Shown here: positions 52,350 through 60,917 of the stretch, piece by piece | Numbering within the stretch: the first letter of the stretch is position 1 | Layout of the letters: each line of letters opens with the position of its first letter | Assembly (NCBI GenBank): GCA_046290575.1 | Contig: JBKAGX010000001.1 | Location: forward strand, 992,001 to 1,056,000 | Source: JANQQJ01 sp046290575 | Lineage (GTDB): Bacteria > Pseudomonadota > Alphaproteobacteria > SMXS01 | Direction: 5' to 3' | Length of the DNA: 64,000 nucleotides | The notes under the pieces: model-generated | The model's database searches: none | Told to the model about the DNA's origin: nothing | Seen by the model: the letters and a program-made list of their open reading frames with translations, nothing else | Program-made: the position numbers and the translations under genes

Positions 52350-53282
52350 ATGATCGATATCTACAAGGGCATGGCCAACACGTGGGAGTGTGATGAGAAC
52401 GGTCACCTGAATGTCCGTTTCTACGTCGCCAAGGTGCGCGAGGGGCTCTCCAGCCTATGGCATGAAATTGGCCTGACGCGCGCGGTCCGCCACGCGGATA
52501 TGGCCGAAATGGTGGTTGTCGACAAGCATCTGCGGTTCCTGCGCGAAGTGCGCCCCGGGCAGGGCCTTTATGGCCGGGCCGGCATCCTGGACGTTGGTGA
52601 GAACTATCTGCGGGTCTATGCGGAACTGGCCAACACCCACAGCGATGCGGTGGCCGCGACCTTCAACATGCTGGTCAAATATCAGGGGACCGAAACCGGC
52701 GACCCGAAAACCCTGCCCGACGACGTTCGCGAGGCCGCCCGGGCAATGATGGTCGCGCTACCGGATTATGGCGCGCCGCGGAGTATTCCGCTGGATGGCG
52801 CCAGCATTGTCGACAATGGCGCGCCACTGCTCGCCGATACCGACGAGATGAGCCTCTTTGAAATCACCCGTGGATTGATCCAACGGTCGGAATGCGATGC
52901 GCAGGGCCGGCTCAATGTTGAATACTATATCGGCCGGATTTCCGATGGCATCGTGAACCTGTCGCGCAAGTTTCGCCCGGTCGATACCGGCAAGGAGCGG
53001 TCGCTGAGCAAATATGGCGGCGCGGTGCTGGAATACAGGCTGCGATTTCATCAGCCATTGCGCGAGAACGATCTGGTCGTCATCCGCTCCGGCCTGAAAC
53101 ATGTCGGCGACAAGGCCAACACGATCGTCCACTGGACGTTCAACGGCGAAACAGGTCAGTTGATTTCCACCTCCGAGGCCGTGGCCATTACGCTGGATTT
53201 AGAGGCACGCAAAGTCGTGCCGCTTTCCGGCGAGCGGCGCACGCATCTGGAATCGCTCGTGGTGCCGGGGCTAGCGGCATAG
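52350..53282 (+). CDS. Double-hotdog acyl-CoA thioesterase
   Basis: A 310-residue protein with two 4HBT-like repeats. The first half has CDENGHLNVRFYVAKVREG and the second CDAQGRLNVEYYIGRISDG, clearly related segments about 160 residues apart. The second half has arginine where the first has the His of the motif, so only one site may be active. Presumed hydrolysis of acyl-CoA. The MarR gene starts on the last base of the TAG stop, so the two form an operon. Confidence 0.82.
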   Translation: MIDIYKGMANTWECDENGHLNVRFYVAKVREGLSSLWHEIGLTRAVRHADMAEMVVVDKHLRFLREVRPGQGLYGRAGILDVGENYLRVYAELANTHSDAVAATFNMLVKYQGTETGDPKTLPDDVREAARAMMVALPDYGAPRSIPLDGASIVDNGAPLLADTDEMSLFEITRGLIQRSECDAQGRLNVEYYIGRISDGIVNLSRKFRPVDTGKERSLSKYGGAVLEYRLRFHQPLRENDLVVIRSGLKHVGDKANTIVHWTFNGETGQLISTSEAVAITLDLEARKVVPLSGERRTHLESLVVPGLAA

Positions 53283-53764
53283 TGACCGAGGCGTCCAAAA
53301 AGGCGGATGCCGTCGTTCAGGTTCTGGCTGAAGTCGGCCTGACCTTTCACCGGATGCGAACCGTCGGGCGGCCACGCGGTGCGGTAACCGAATGGGGCGG
53401 CGGTTTGTTCGCGATGCTCCGAACGCTTAAGCTCGGTGGGCCTATGACCGTGCCGCAAATTGCGCGGACCCGGCCCGTTGCCCGCCAGCGCATCCAGCGG
53501 CTTGCTGATGATGCGGCCAAGGAAGGGCTGGTCGCCTTCATAGACAATCCGGCGCATAAGCGCTCCAGGCTTGTGGAACTGACCCCGGCCGGGCAGGTCT
53601 GGTACGAAGAACGGCTGCAGCTTATTTCGACTATGGCGGTAGACTGGTCGAAAGAGGTCGATGCGGCTGACCTCAAGGTCACGCTGGAGACCCTGCGCGC
53701 TTTGGGCGCCGGGTTGCTTGAAACCATCAACGAAGACGATCTGCCGCCGCTTGACGAAGGATAA
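53282..53764 (+). CDS. MarR family transcriptional regulator
   Basis: A 160-residue winged-helix protein. The recognition region is MTVPQIARTRPVARQRIQRLADDAAKEGLVAFIDNPAHKRSRLVELTPAGQVWYEE, the wing and beta-turn typical of MarR. It starts with GTG overlapping the preceding stop (53280-53282). It probably senses a small aromatic or acyl ligand and controls the flanking genes; a perfect palindrome just after its stop codon may be its operator for the next gene. Confidence 0.88.
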   Translation: MTEASKKADAVVQVLAEVGLTFHRMRTVGRPRGAVTEWGGGLFAMLRTLKLGGPMTVPQIARTRPVARQRIQRLADDAAKEGLVAFIDNPAHKRSRLVELTPAGQVWYEERLQLISTMAVDWSKEVDAADLKVTLETLRALGAGLLETINEDDLPPLDEG

Positions 53765-53766
53765 AT

Positions 53767-53783
53767 TGACAACTAAGTTGTCA
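53767..53783. promoter_or_regulatory. Perfect palindrome, MarR operator candidate
   Basis: TGACAACT-A-AGTTGTCA: two exact 8-base arms around one central base, two bases after the marR stop codon (53764) and 33 bp before the methyltransferase gene start (53817). It overlaps TTGACA at 53766-53771, a possible -35. Similar TTGACAA...TTGTCAA-like sites are known for MarR regulators, so it is a likely binding site; the absence of an obvious -10 leaves the promoter unproven. Confidence 0.78.
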
Positions 53784-53816
53784 TTATGAGCCTGGGTAAT
53801 TCGCACAGACTGGACC

Positions 53817-54284
53817 ATGGCTGACGCGCCCGACCGGGCGGTGGTCGTCATTCGGCCCCCATTACTCTATCTCGGCGCGCTGGCGCTCGGCGGCGGATTG
53901 AGCCTGCTCTGGCCGTTGTGGGACATGCCGGGATGGCTGCGGTTTGGAGTTGGCCCGGGCCCACTGGTGCTGGGCATCGCGCTGATGGCATCCGCCATGG
54001 GCCGGTTTCGCGTAGCGGGCACGTCTGTACCGACCAATGAACCCACAAAGGTTTTGGTGACGGATGGCCCCTATAAGCATACGCGCAACCCGATCTATAT
54101 CGCGCTCTCGCTGATCTATCTGGGGATCGCCGTGGTTGCCAGCAGCCTGTGGGCTATCCTGCTTCTCGTACCGGTTCTGGCGGTGATCGACCGGGGCGTG
54201 ATCCGCCCGGAAGAGGCCTATCTCGCTGGCAAATTTGGGGACGTCTACCGATCCTACCTTAGCCGCACCCGCCGCTGGATCTAG
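53817..54284 (+). CDS. Isoprenylcysteine methyltransferase-like membrane protein
   Basis: A 155-residue protein with four hydrophobic segments (about 15-33, 44-60, 95-112, 114-130). VTDGPYKHTRNPIYIALSLIYLGIAV carries the GPY-x-x-x-RNPxY signature of the ICMT/phospholipid methyltransferase family, and the end has EEAYLAGKFGDVYRSYLSRTRRWI. Bacterial members are probably S-adenosylmethionine-dependent membrane methyltransferases; substrate unknown. Lies downstream of the MarR palindrome and is likely under it. Confidence 0.85.
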   Translation: MADAPDRAVVVIRPPLLYLGALALGGGLSLLWPLWDMPGWLRFGVGPGPLVLGIALMASAMGRFRVAGTSVPTNEPTKVLVTDGPYKHTRNPIYIALSLIYLGIAVVASSLWAILLLVPVLAVIDRGVIRPEEAYLAGKFGDVYRSYLSRTRRWI

Positions 54285-54417
54285 GTGCGCTGATCGGTGG
54301 TACTTTTCGCTGGTTAACTCAGTGGACCCGAACGGGATAGTTTTTGGACGGCCCGCGACAAGAACGGCTTGGAACCTCGGGCTATACCGTAAGCCAAACT
54401 GCGCGACAACACCGTCC

Positions 54418-55512
54418 ATGGAGATGAGAGTGTCAGAGACCATTGAGCGACTGCAACCTGTACGTACGGCGGCTGCCTGGCGTGGCGATACGTTGAGCAA
54501 GGGCGACGACTGGATTTACAGGCTGTCTGAAGCGCAGGTTGCTGAACTTGAGGCGCTGGGCGCGCGGTTTGTTAAGGACGATCCGGACTTACGCTTTGTC
54601 CAAGCAGAGGACTACCCCTTGGTCGAGTGTGCTGACGCTGTCAAAGAATGGGGTGATGAAGTCGACTTCGGGCGTGGTTTCCTGCTGGTTCGCGGTTTGC
54701 GTAGCGAGATCTACTCTGACGCGATGTCTGCGGCGATCTACTACATCCTGGGCCTTCATATGGGCGACCCCATTCGCCAGAATGAAATGGGTGATTTGGT
54801 CGACCACATCTACGCAACGTCGGACAAGACCATGGCCGACCCGACCGCGAGGCCGTCCAAGATCAGAGATGAACTGGTTTTCCATTCTGATAGTTCCGAT
54901 GTCGTTGCATTGATGTGCCTGCGCCCGTCAAAGTCTGGTGGTGCCTCATGCCTCGTATCCGGAGCACAGATTTACAACGAAATTCTGAAGCGCCGCCCCG
55001 ATCTGGCGCCGCTGCTGCTGGAGCCTTTCCACTGGGACTGGAAACGGCAGGATCATGAAGCGCCCGCCAACACCTATACCTCGCCGATCATCAGCATCAA
55101 GGACGGCGTCCTGAGCATGTATGCCGGTTCAACCTATATTTTCACCGCGCAGGACTATCCCGGTGTGCCGCCGCTGACAAAAGAACAGATTGAGGTAATC
55201 GAGCTGTTCGATGAAATCACCTATGAGGAAGGCATGGCGATCGAGATGGATTTCCGTCCGGGGGATATCCAGTGGTTGTCGAACTACGCGGCATTGCATT
55301 CCAGGACCGGTTTTGAAGACTTTCCTGAGCCGCAACGCAGACGGCATCTGCTTCGTTTGTGGCTCAGCCGTGACACTGAACGGCCGGTGGTCGACGGGTT
55401 CGGCAAGAACGCGGTGGTCCAGCACCGGGATAAACCTCGTGATGGCGCCGAGCATGAACGTTGCCATTTCAGCATTCGTGAAGTCTCTATTCCCCGGCTT
55501 GATACGTATTGA
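54418..55512 (+). CDS. TauD/TfdA-like Fe(II)/2-oxoglutarate dioxygenase
   Basis: A 364-residue protein. FHSDSSD holds the HxD iron ligand pair; the distal His is probably in LHSRTGFED, and RRHLLRLWLSRD provides the 2-oxoglutarate-binding arginine. The MGDLVDHIYAT and GGASCLVSG parts match TauD relatives. Substrate not deducible. I take ATG 54418 (MEMRVSETIE) as the start; the open frame extends about 60 codons upstream over the end of the neighbouring gene. Confidence 0.85.
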   Translation: MEMRVSETIERLQPVRTAAAWRGDTLSKGDDWIYRLSEAQVAELEALGARFVKDDPDLRFVQAEDYPLVECADAVKEWGDEVDFGRGFLLVRGLRSEIYSDAMSAAIYYILGLHMGDPIRQNEMGDLVDHIYATSDKTMADPTARPSKIRDELVFHSDSSDVVALMCLRPSKSGGASCLVSGAQIYNEILKRRPDLAPLLLEPFHWDWKRQDHEAPANTYTSPIISIKDGVLSMYAGSTYIFTAQDYPGVPPLTKEQIEVIELFDEITYEEGMAIEMDFRPGDIQWLSNYAALHSRTGFEDFPEPQRRRHLLRLWLSRDTERPVVDGFGKNAVVQHRDKPRDGAEHERCHFSIREVSIPRLDTY

Positions 55513-55615
55513 TTAAGACCGGGCTGGCAACAAACCAGCGTTGAGCACTTACTGGATTTCTCCTCACTTCGTGTATTGTCCGAAGAATTGAGCGGCACAC
55601 TGGGGAGGGTGCTTT

Positions 55616-56962
55616 ATGAGCAACGTGAATTCGGCCGCGCGCGAGTCCAGCCAGACCTATGCCTGGTATGTCGTCGGCGTCTTGATGGTGGCCTATACGT
55701 TCTCGTTCATCGACCGGCAGATTCTCAGCCTGATGGTGGGGCCGATCAAGGCCGATCTGGGGATCAGCGATACGCAGATCGGTCTGCTGCAGGGTCTGGC
55801 GTTTGCGATTTTCTATACGGCGCTCGGGTTCCCGATCGGCCGCATGGCCGACCGCCGCAGCCGCCGCGGCATTATTGCCTGGGGTATTTTTGTCTGGAGC
55901 CTGATGACCGCCGCCTGCGGGCTGGCGAAAAGCTACGCCACGCTGTTTCTCGCGCGCATGGGCGTCGGGGTGGGTGAGGCGGCCTTGTCGCCTGCTGCCT
56001 ACTCGATGATCGCCGATTACTTTCCCAAGGAACGGCTGGGCACCGCGATCAGCCTCTATGCAACCGGCATTTTCTTTGGCGCCAGCCTGGCCTTGATTGT
56101 CGGCGGCGCTGTGGTTGAAGCCGTGATGCATCAGCCGACGATGACACTGCCGGTGGTCGGCGAAGTCTTCTCCTGGCAGGCGACCTTCTTCATCGTCGGA
56201 TTGCCTGGCATTCTGGTCGCTCTGTTGATGATCACCGTGCGCGAGCCCGCCCGGCGTGGGGCTATTGCCGTCGGGGACGGGGTGGCGAAACACGTCCCGC
56301 TCAAAGAGGTCTGGCGCTTTGGCCGGACCCGCTGGCGCACCTATCTTGGCCATAACATCGGCTTTGGTCTGATGTCGCTGGTCGGCTATGCGCTGCTCGG
56401 CTGGGTCCCGGAATACCTGATCCGTATCTGGGGATGGAGCCGGTTCGATGCCGGATTGTGGTTTGGCCTCGTCGTCCTGGTGGCCGGGGTGCCCGGCATC
56501 GTGACCGGTGGCTGGCTGGCGGACCGTTATCAGGCCAGCGGCCGCGGCGATGGTGCGATCCGCGCCGGGTTGATCGGCTCCATCGGTTTGCTGCCCTTTG
56601 CCATCGGTGCGTTTCTATGCGGCAATCCCTGGCTGGCGCTGGTGTTGCTGGGCGTTACCTTTTTCTTTCAGGCGATGACTCAGGGCGTCGCGCCAGCCGC
56701 CCTGCAGCTGGTGACACCCAACCAGATGCGCGCACAGATGTCCGCGTTATGGATATTCTGCGCCAATCTGATCGGGCTGGGCATCGGCCCGGTTGTCGTC
56801 GGCCTGTTTACCGACCGGGTCTTTGCCGATGAGATGATGCTGGGCTATTCGCTGGCTGCGACGATCGCCGTCGCCACCCCGATCTCGATCATTGTGCTGG
56901 CGCTTACGCTCAAGCATTTCCGACATGGTACCGCGGAGGCCGATGCCTGGGCCGCCGGATAG
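55616..56962 (+). CDS. MFS transporter, spinster-like
   Basis: A 448-residue transporter with twelve hydrophobic segments; FSFIDRQILSLMVGPIKADLGISD in the first helix, GFPIGRMADRRSRRGIIAWG, and ARMGVGVGEAALSPAAYSMIADYF. It is related to the MFS protein at 24312-25652. Start: an ATG at 55616, preceded by GGGGAGGG. The gene precedes the convergent Na/Pi transporter pair. Confidence 0.88.
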   Translation: MSNVNSAARESSQTYAWYVVGVLMVAYTFSFIDRQILSLMVGPIKADLGISDTQIGLLQGLAFAIFYTALGFPIGRMADRRSRRGIIAWGIFVWSLMTAACGLAKSYATLFLARMGVGVGEAALSPAAYSMIADYFPKERLGTAISLYATGIFFGASLALIVGGAVVEAVMHQPTMTLPVVGEVFSWQATFFIVGLPGILVALLMITVREPARRGAIAVGDGVAKHVPLKEVWRFGRTRWRTYLGHNIGFGLMSLVGYALLGWVPEYLIRIWGWSRFDAGLWFGLVVLVAGVPGIVTGGWLADRYQASGRGDGAIRAGLIGSIGLLPFAIGAFLCGNPWLALVLLGVTFFFQAMTQGVAPAALQLVTPNQMRAQMSALWIFCANLIGLGIGPVVVGLFTDRVFADEMMLGYSLAATIAVATPISIIVLALTLKHFRHGTAEADAWAAG

Positions 56963-56965
56963 AGA

Positions 56966-57193
56966 TCACCTGGTCCCGCGCAAATCCGCCAGCAAAGCGG
57001 TCAGGAAGTCGCGCAAATGATGCAGCCGATGGCCGGTATCCTGCATATGCACTTCCAGCCGGTCGATTTCCTGATGCTCGGCTGCTTCAATTCGGCGCGC
57101 CAGCTCCTGCCGCAGATCGATTAAAAGCGCTTCGCTATCTTTAATCATCTTGTGCAGGTCTTGAAGCGAGATATTCTCCAGATCAGCTGCCAT
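56966..57193 (-). CDS. Small coiled-coil protein linked to the Na/Pi transporter
   Basis: A 75-residue protein, mostly helical: HKMIKDSEALLIDLRQELARRIEAAEHQEIDRLEVHMQDTG, with heptad-like hydrophobic spacing (I/L/L/I/L/L). No family recognised. ATG 57191-57193 is chosen (GGAAGG precedes); ATG 57215-57217 would add 8 residues and overlap the upstream stop. It starts 20 bp after the Na/Pi cotransporter stop, so the two are probably co-transcribed and the small protein may be a cytoplasmic regulator, like a minimal PhoU-type helix pair; unproven. Confidence 0.62.
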   Translation of the reverse strand: MAADLENISLQDLHKMIKDSEALLIDLRQELARRIEAAEHQEIDRLEVHMQDTGHRLHHLRDFLTALLADLRGTR

Positions 57194-57213
57194 GGGTCCA
57201 CCTTCCAGCGGGG

Positions 57214-58368
57214 TCATCTTGAGAGCATTAAGATCGCGCCGGGCACGAGGAAGAATACGCCCAGAACATAGGCCAGTGCATAGAGTTTTTGTGTCGCTGC
57301 GACGTCCGCGAGCCATTCGGCCCCTTTGATGGGAAGGTCGCGCAGAAACGGCACGCCATAGATCAGAACCACCGCAAACGTATTGTACAGCAAATGGACC
57401 AGCGCGATTTCCAATGCGAAAATTGCATAATCGCCTGTTACCGCTACGGCCGCCAGCAAGGCGGTGATACAGGTGCCGATATTGGCGCCAAGCGTAAATG
57501 GATAGATTTGCCGCAGCGAGAACAGACCTGTCCCTGCCAGCGGCACCATCAGACTGGTGGTGGTGGAGGATGACTGAACCAGGACCGTTACGCCCGCGCC
57601 GGAAACAATGCCTGATATGGGCCCCTTGCCGATCGCGCTGTGTAGAATCCGCTTGGCGCGTCCGATCATCACGGTTTTCAGTAGCCGTCCCAACAGCAGG
57701 ATAGACCCGAAAATCAGTCCGATTCCGATAGCGATCAGCGCAATCCCGTCGAAGGGCGCGGGGAGGGGCGACGCGATCATCCGGCCCAACTCGAGGACCG
57801 GGACCGTCGCGGTCTTCATGAAATTGATCCCCAGCAGGCTCATGGGGTCGCCGCCCAGCAGGCCCTGGGCCATGAAGGCGGCGATCTTGTCCAGAAAACC
57901 AGTCGCCAATTCCAGCGGCAGAAAGATCAATACGCAAAGAACGTTGAAATAGTCGTGTACTGTGGCCGCCGCGAAAGCCCGGCGGAATTCCTCGCTGTTG
58001 CGGGCATGGCCCAGGCCGACAATCGTATTGGTGATCGTCGTGCCGATATTGGCCCCCATCACCATGGGGATCGCGATCATGACCGGCATACCGCCCGCAA
58101 CCAGACCGACAATAATCGAGGTCACCGTTGACGACGATTGAATGAGTGCCGTTGCCAGAATGCCGACCATCAGGCCAAGGATCGGGTTGCTGGCAAACTC
58201 GAACAGTGCACGGGCTTCACCACCTGCGGCGCTCTTGAACCCGGCCCCTACCATGCTGACGGCGCTGATCAACAGATAGATCAGCAGTATGACGCTGATC
58301 CAGTTGAATGCCTGCCGGGCGAAATCAGGTTGCAAGGGCTGTGTTTCGGTATCGAGCACGTTGGCCAT
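57214..58368 (-). CDS. Na/Pi cotransporter family protein
   Basis: A 384-residue membrane protein with two inverted QSSST motifs (residues 77-81 and 265-269), each inside a repeat of several helices, and GANIGT at 105-110 and again near 290. These are the hallmark of the PNaS (NptA/NPT2) family, which imports phosphate with sodium. The C-terminal PhoU-like domain of many bacterial members is missing here. Start ATG 58366-58368. Confidence 0.92.
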   Translation of the reverse strand: MANVLDTETQPLQPDFARQAFNWISVILLIYLLISAVSMVGAGFKSAAGGEARALFEFASNPILGLMVGILATALIQSSSTVTSIIVGLVAGGMPVMIAIPMVMGANIGTTITNTIVGLGHARNSEEFRRAFAAATVHDYFNVLCVLIFLPLELATGFLDKIAAFMAQGLLGGDPMSLLGINFMKTATVPVLELGRMIASPLPAPFDGIALIAIGIGLIFGSILLLGRLLKTVMIGRAKRILHSAIGKGPISGIVSGAGVTVLVQSSSTTTSLMVPLAGTGLFSLRQIYPFTLGANIGTCITALLAAVAVTGDYAIFALEIALVHLLYNTFAVVLIYGVPFLRDLPIKGAEWLADVAATQKLYALAYVLGVFFLVPGAILMLSR

Positions 58369-58515
58369 GCATCTCTCAGGGATATGCTGCCGGCACGGTA
58401 CCGCAATTCGCCAGCGTCATATGTCACTTTCCTGTGTGGTCGCAAAGGTCATTGATGCAGCCCTTTGCCTGCGTCATGCTGGCCTTTTGGGGGTTCACCA
58501 ATGCAGGGGGAGAGC

Positions 58516-59487
58516 ATGGCTGTTGATTTTCCGGAACCGAAATTTGCCGACAGCAACGGCATCCGCATCGCCTATTACGAAATGGGGGAGGGCATGCCGG
58601 TGGTGCTGTGCCACGGCTTCCCTGAACTCGCTTTTTCCTGGCACAAGGTGATGCCCATGCTGGCTGAAGCGGGCTATCGCGCGATTGCCGTCGATCAGCG
58701 TGGCTATGGCCGGACCGAAGCCCCACCCAAAACAGAAGACTATTCCGTCAAGCATCTGGCGGGCGATATCGCCGGGCTGCTGGACGCACTGGACATCGAA
58801 AAGGCGGTCTATGTCGGCCATGACTGGGGTGCCCCGGTGGTCTGGAACTCGGCGATTTTGCAACGCGACCATGTGGCGGGCGTGATCGGCGTCAATAACC
58901 CCTATACGCCTGAAATCCCCGACGATCCGCTGAAACTGCTGCGCGAGGAATGGGGCGACGCGCACTACATGGTCAATTTCCACAACAAGGGTCCGGATGA
59001 TCCAGAGTCGTCGGATGTGAAATACAACGCCAATGTGGAAAAGGTGTTTCGCGGTCTCTACCGCAAGGCGCTGTTCAAGATGGACGATTTCCTCAGCCTG
59101 CCGAAAGAGCAGCGGGTGCTGACCATGGACAACATCGTCTTCAACCCGGACCCGCCCGGGGAGTTCGTGCTCGATGACGATGAACTGGCCTATTTCGTCG
59201 AGGCGTTCACGCGCACCGGGTTTACCCCCGGGCTGAACTGGTACCGCAACATTTCCCAGAACTGGCGCGATACCAAGGATCTGGACAAGCATATCCATGT
59301 GCCCTGCTTGATGATCGAGGTCACCGACGACCCCTCAGGGCCGCCGGGCTGCACCGAACAGATGCGCCCCTACATCAAAAACCTGGAGAGTACCGTCATC
59401 AAGGATTGCGGCCACTGGACAGGCCACGAAAAGCCGGAGGAGTTGAGCCGCATCATGATCGACTGGCTTGACCGGACATATCCCTGA
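58516..59487 (+). CDS. Epoxide hydrolase-like alpha/beta hydrolase
   Basis: A 323-residue alpha/beta hydrolase. HGFPELAFSWHKVMPML is the oxyanion-hole region, VGHDWGAPVVWN gives the catalytic Asp (nucleophile of epoxide hydrolases and haloalkane dehalogenases), and DCGHWTGHEKPEEL supplies the His. The dehalogenase halide-stabilising Trp pair is not obvious, so epoxide hydrolase is favoured. ATG 58516 with GGGGGAGAG is the start; ATG 58501 is an alternative. Confidence 0.85.
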   Translation: MAVDFPEPKFADSNGIRIAYYEMGEGMPVVLCHGFPELAFSWHKVMPMLAEAGYRAIAVDQRGYGRTEAPPKTEDYSVKHLAGDIAGLLDALDIEKAVYVGHDWGAPVVWNSAILQRDHVAGVIGVNNPYTPEIPDDPLKLLREEWGDAHYMVNFHNKGPDDPESSDVKYNANVEKVFRGLYRKALFKMDDFLSLPKEQRVLTMDNIVFNPDPPGEFVLDDDELAYFVEAFTRTGFTPGLNWYRNISQNWRDTKDLDKHIHVPCLMIEVTDDPSGPPGCTEQMRPYIKNLESTVIKDCGHWTGHEKPEELSRIMIDWLDRTYP

Positions 59488-59567
59488 TCACCGTGGCACT
59501 ATTCGCTCGAACTCTGACGTGCATTCCCCATATGAGGTAAAGCACTTGTCGAGAGGAGCGGTCCGCT

Positions 59568-59876
59568 ATGTCGAGTGATGAGGTCTATGACCATGCCCGC
59601 AAGCGGGTGGAGGCTAAAATAGGGTTTTACATTCACCTTGGTGTTTTCATCTGCGTCAACGCGCTTTTGATCGGCGTTAATCTGGCGATGACGCCCGACA
59701 ATCTCTGGTTTGTCTGGCCGCTGGTCGGCTGGGGAATCGGGATTTTCTTTCACGGTCTGACCGTGTTCCTGTTTGCCTCGGGCGGTAAGGTCAAGGAACG
59801 GATGATCGAAAAGGAAGTCGAGCGGCAGGATACCGCCCGGCATATTCCCTACAGCCGTGACGACGACCCGCTCTAG
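59568..59876 (+). CDS. 2TM domain protein
   Basis: A 102-residue protein with two hydrophobic helices at about 20-41 and 45-68 (IGFYIHLGVFICVNALLIGVNLA; FVWPLVGWGIGIFFHGLTVFL), each flanked by charges. The YDHARKRVEAKIGFYIHLGVF pattern is the pfam 2TM domain. Function not known; such domains occur alone and in histidine kinases. Start ATG 59568 follows GAGAGGAG. Its stop overlaps the convergent nitroreductase gene. Confidence 0.85.
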   Translation: MSSDEVYDHARKRVEAKIGFYIHLGVFICVNALLIGVNLAMTPDNLWFVWPLVGWGIGIFFHGLTVFLFASGGKVKERMIEKEVERQDTARHIPYSRDDDPL

Positions 59877-60505
59877 CCGCGCAGGTCGCCTTGCCAGCCA
59901 TCATTGTGGACAAAATTCTCAACCGGCTGGCGCGCCAACGGTCCGAAATTGATATCCGGCCACCCCAGCGGCAGGTAGCACGCGATGTGCACGTCTTCAG
60001 GGATGTTCAGCACCTCGCGGATCAACGGCTCACAGGTCTGCTGATACGTCGTCATGCAGGTGCCCAGTCCCAGCGCCCGCGCGGCCACCAGAATGTTTTG
60101 CGCTGCTGGATAAAGTGCCGACCACACGAACGTCTCTGATGGCGCATTGGGCGGATAGATTGCTTTGCCGCACACCAGTATATGAACCGGCACATCCGCC
60201 AGATGGACCGCCAGATTGAGCGCACCGTCCAGCATGCGTTTCTGCACCGGATCAATTGCATCTGCGCCGCCGAATTGCTCGGTCGCGGCCGCCACGGCAG
60301 GCCGCATGACAGCGGCAATGCCGTCCGCCAGTTTCGAGCGGGTTTCCTGATCGGTGACGACAATGAAGTCCCATCCCTGGGTGTTGCCAGGACTGGGTGC
60401 ACGCGTCGCGGCATACATAATCTTGTCGATCATTTCCTGCGGTACCGGGTCCTTCTTGAAGAACCTGATAGCACGGCAGGTTTCCATCGCTTCAAAAACG
60501 TCCAT
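59873..60505 (-). CDS. Nitroreductase family protein
   Basis: A 210-residue FMN protein: CRAIRFFKKDPVPQEMIDKIMYAATRAPSPGNTQGWDFIVVTD is the FMN phosphate and flavin-binding N-terminus; GLGTCMTTY and IPEDVHIACYLPLGWP follow. It is a single-domain nitroreductase. In mycobacterial FbiB a domain of this family reduces dehydro-F420-0, so the gene is a candidate for that step if phosphoenolpyruvate is the CofC substrate. No direct evidence; a generic oxidoreductase role is equally possible. Confidence 0.88.
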   Translation of the reverse strand: MDVFEAMETCRAIRFFKKDPVPQEMIDKIMYAATRAPSPGNTQGWDFIVVTDQETRSKLADGIAAVMRPAVAAATEQFGGADAIDPVQKRMLDGALNLAVHLADVPVHILVCGKAIYPPNAPSETFVWSALYPAAQNILVAARALGLGTCMTTYQQTCEPLIREVLNIPEDVHIACYLPLGWPDINFGPLARQPVENFVHNDGWQGDLRG

Positions 60506-60533
60506 TGGTTACGTCCCCCTTAAATTGACTGTT

Positions 60534-60587
60534 GTTTACTCTAAACTAAGTTTTCCCCTACGCCCCAAGGGTAATGATACTGTATCA
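60534..60587. promoter_or_regulatory. Two palindromes in the nitroreductase-entericidin intergenic region
   Basis: GTTTA-CTC-TAAAC (60534-60546) and TGATAC-T-GTATCA (60575-60587) are both perfect inverted repeats in an AT-rich stretch between the divergent nitroreductase start (60505) and the first entericidin gene (60636). They look like operators for a dimeric repressor. I see no adjacent regulator gene. Confidence 0.55.
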
Positions 60588-60635
60588 AACAGGTGATTTT
60601 GGCCGGTTGGCCCAACGGCAAGAGGAACAAAAATT

Positions 60636-60770
60636 ATGACCATCGTACGAACGATCCGCAGAGCATCTCTGATCCTTTTGGTTGCGGCTGTTGCCGCCTG
60701 CAACACGGTGCAGGGCGCCGGCCAGGACATTGAAAGCCTTGGTAAGGCCGGCGAACGCGCCATCGACTAA
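60636..60770 (+). CDS. Entericidin-like lipoprotein 1
   Basis: A 44-residue lipoprotein. MTIVRTIRRASLILLVAAVAACNT: a basic start, a hydrophobic core and a VAAC lipobox with Cys22; the mature part is NTVQGAGQDIESLGKAGERAID, the EcnA/EcnB consensus. Entericidins are small membrane lipoproteins linked in Escherichia coli to stationary-phase lysis. The Shine-Dalgarno is AAGAGGAA. The paralogue 60918-61052 follows in tandem. Confidence 0.85.
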   Translation: MTIVRTIRRASLILLVAAVAACNTVQGAGQDIESLGKAGERAID

Positions 60771-60864
60771 GGAACAACAAGCCGGTGCCGGCGGGCCTGA
60801 CGAGCAGAACCGCAAGACCACCGTGTTTTTCAGGGAACTCTAAGCACCTCTGCGGTGTTTATGG

Positions 60865-60901
60865 ATGAGTTACCCGGCGGTGCGCCGGGCAGAGCACTCA
60901 T
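60865..60901 (+). promoter_or_regulatory. Hairpin abutting the ribosome site of the second entericidin gene
   Basis: ATGAGT (60865-60870) pairs with ACTCAT (60896-60901) around a perfect 7-bp inner stem CCCGGCG-GTG-CGCCGGG (60873-60889). The AGGAGG Shine-Dalgarno follows immediately at 60902-60907. It may be an intergenic processing or attenuation structure; no T run follows, so an intrinsic terminator is unlikely. Confidence 0.65.
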
Positions 60902-60917
60902 AGGAGGTACCTGATAA

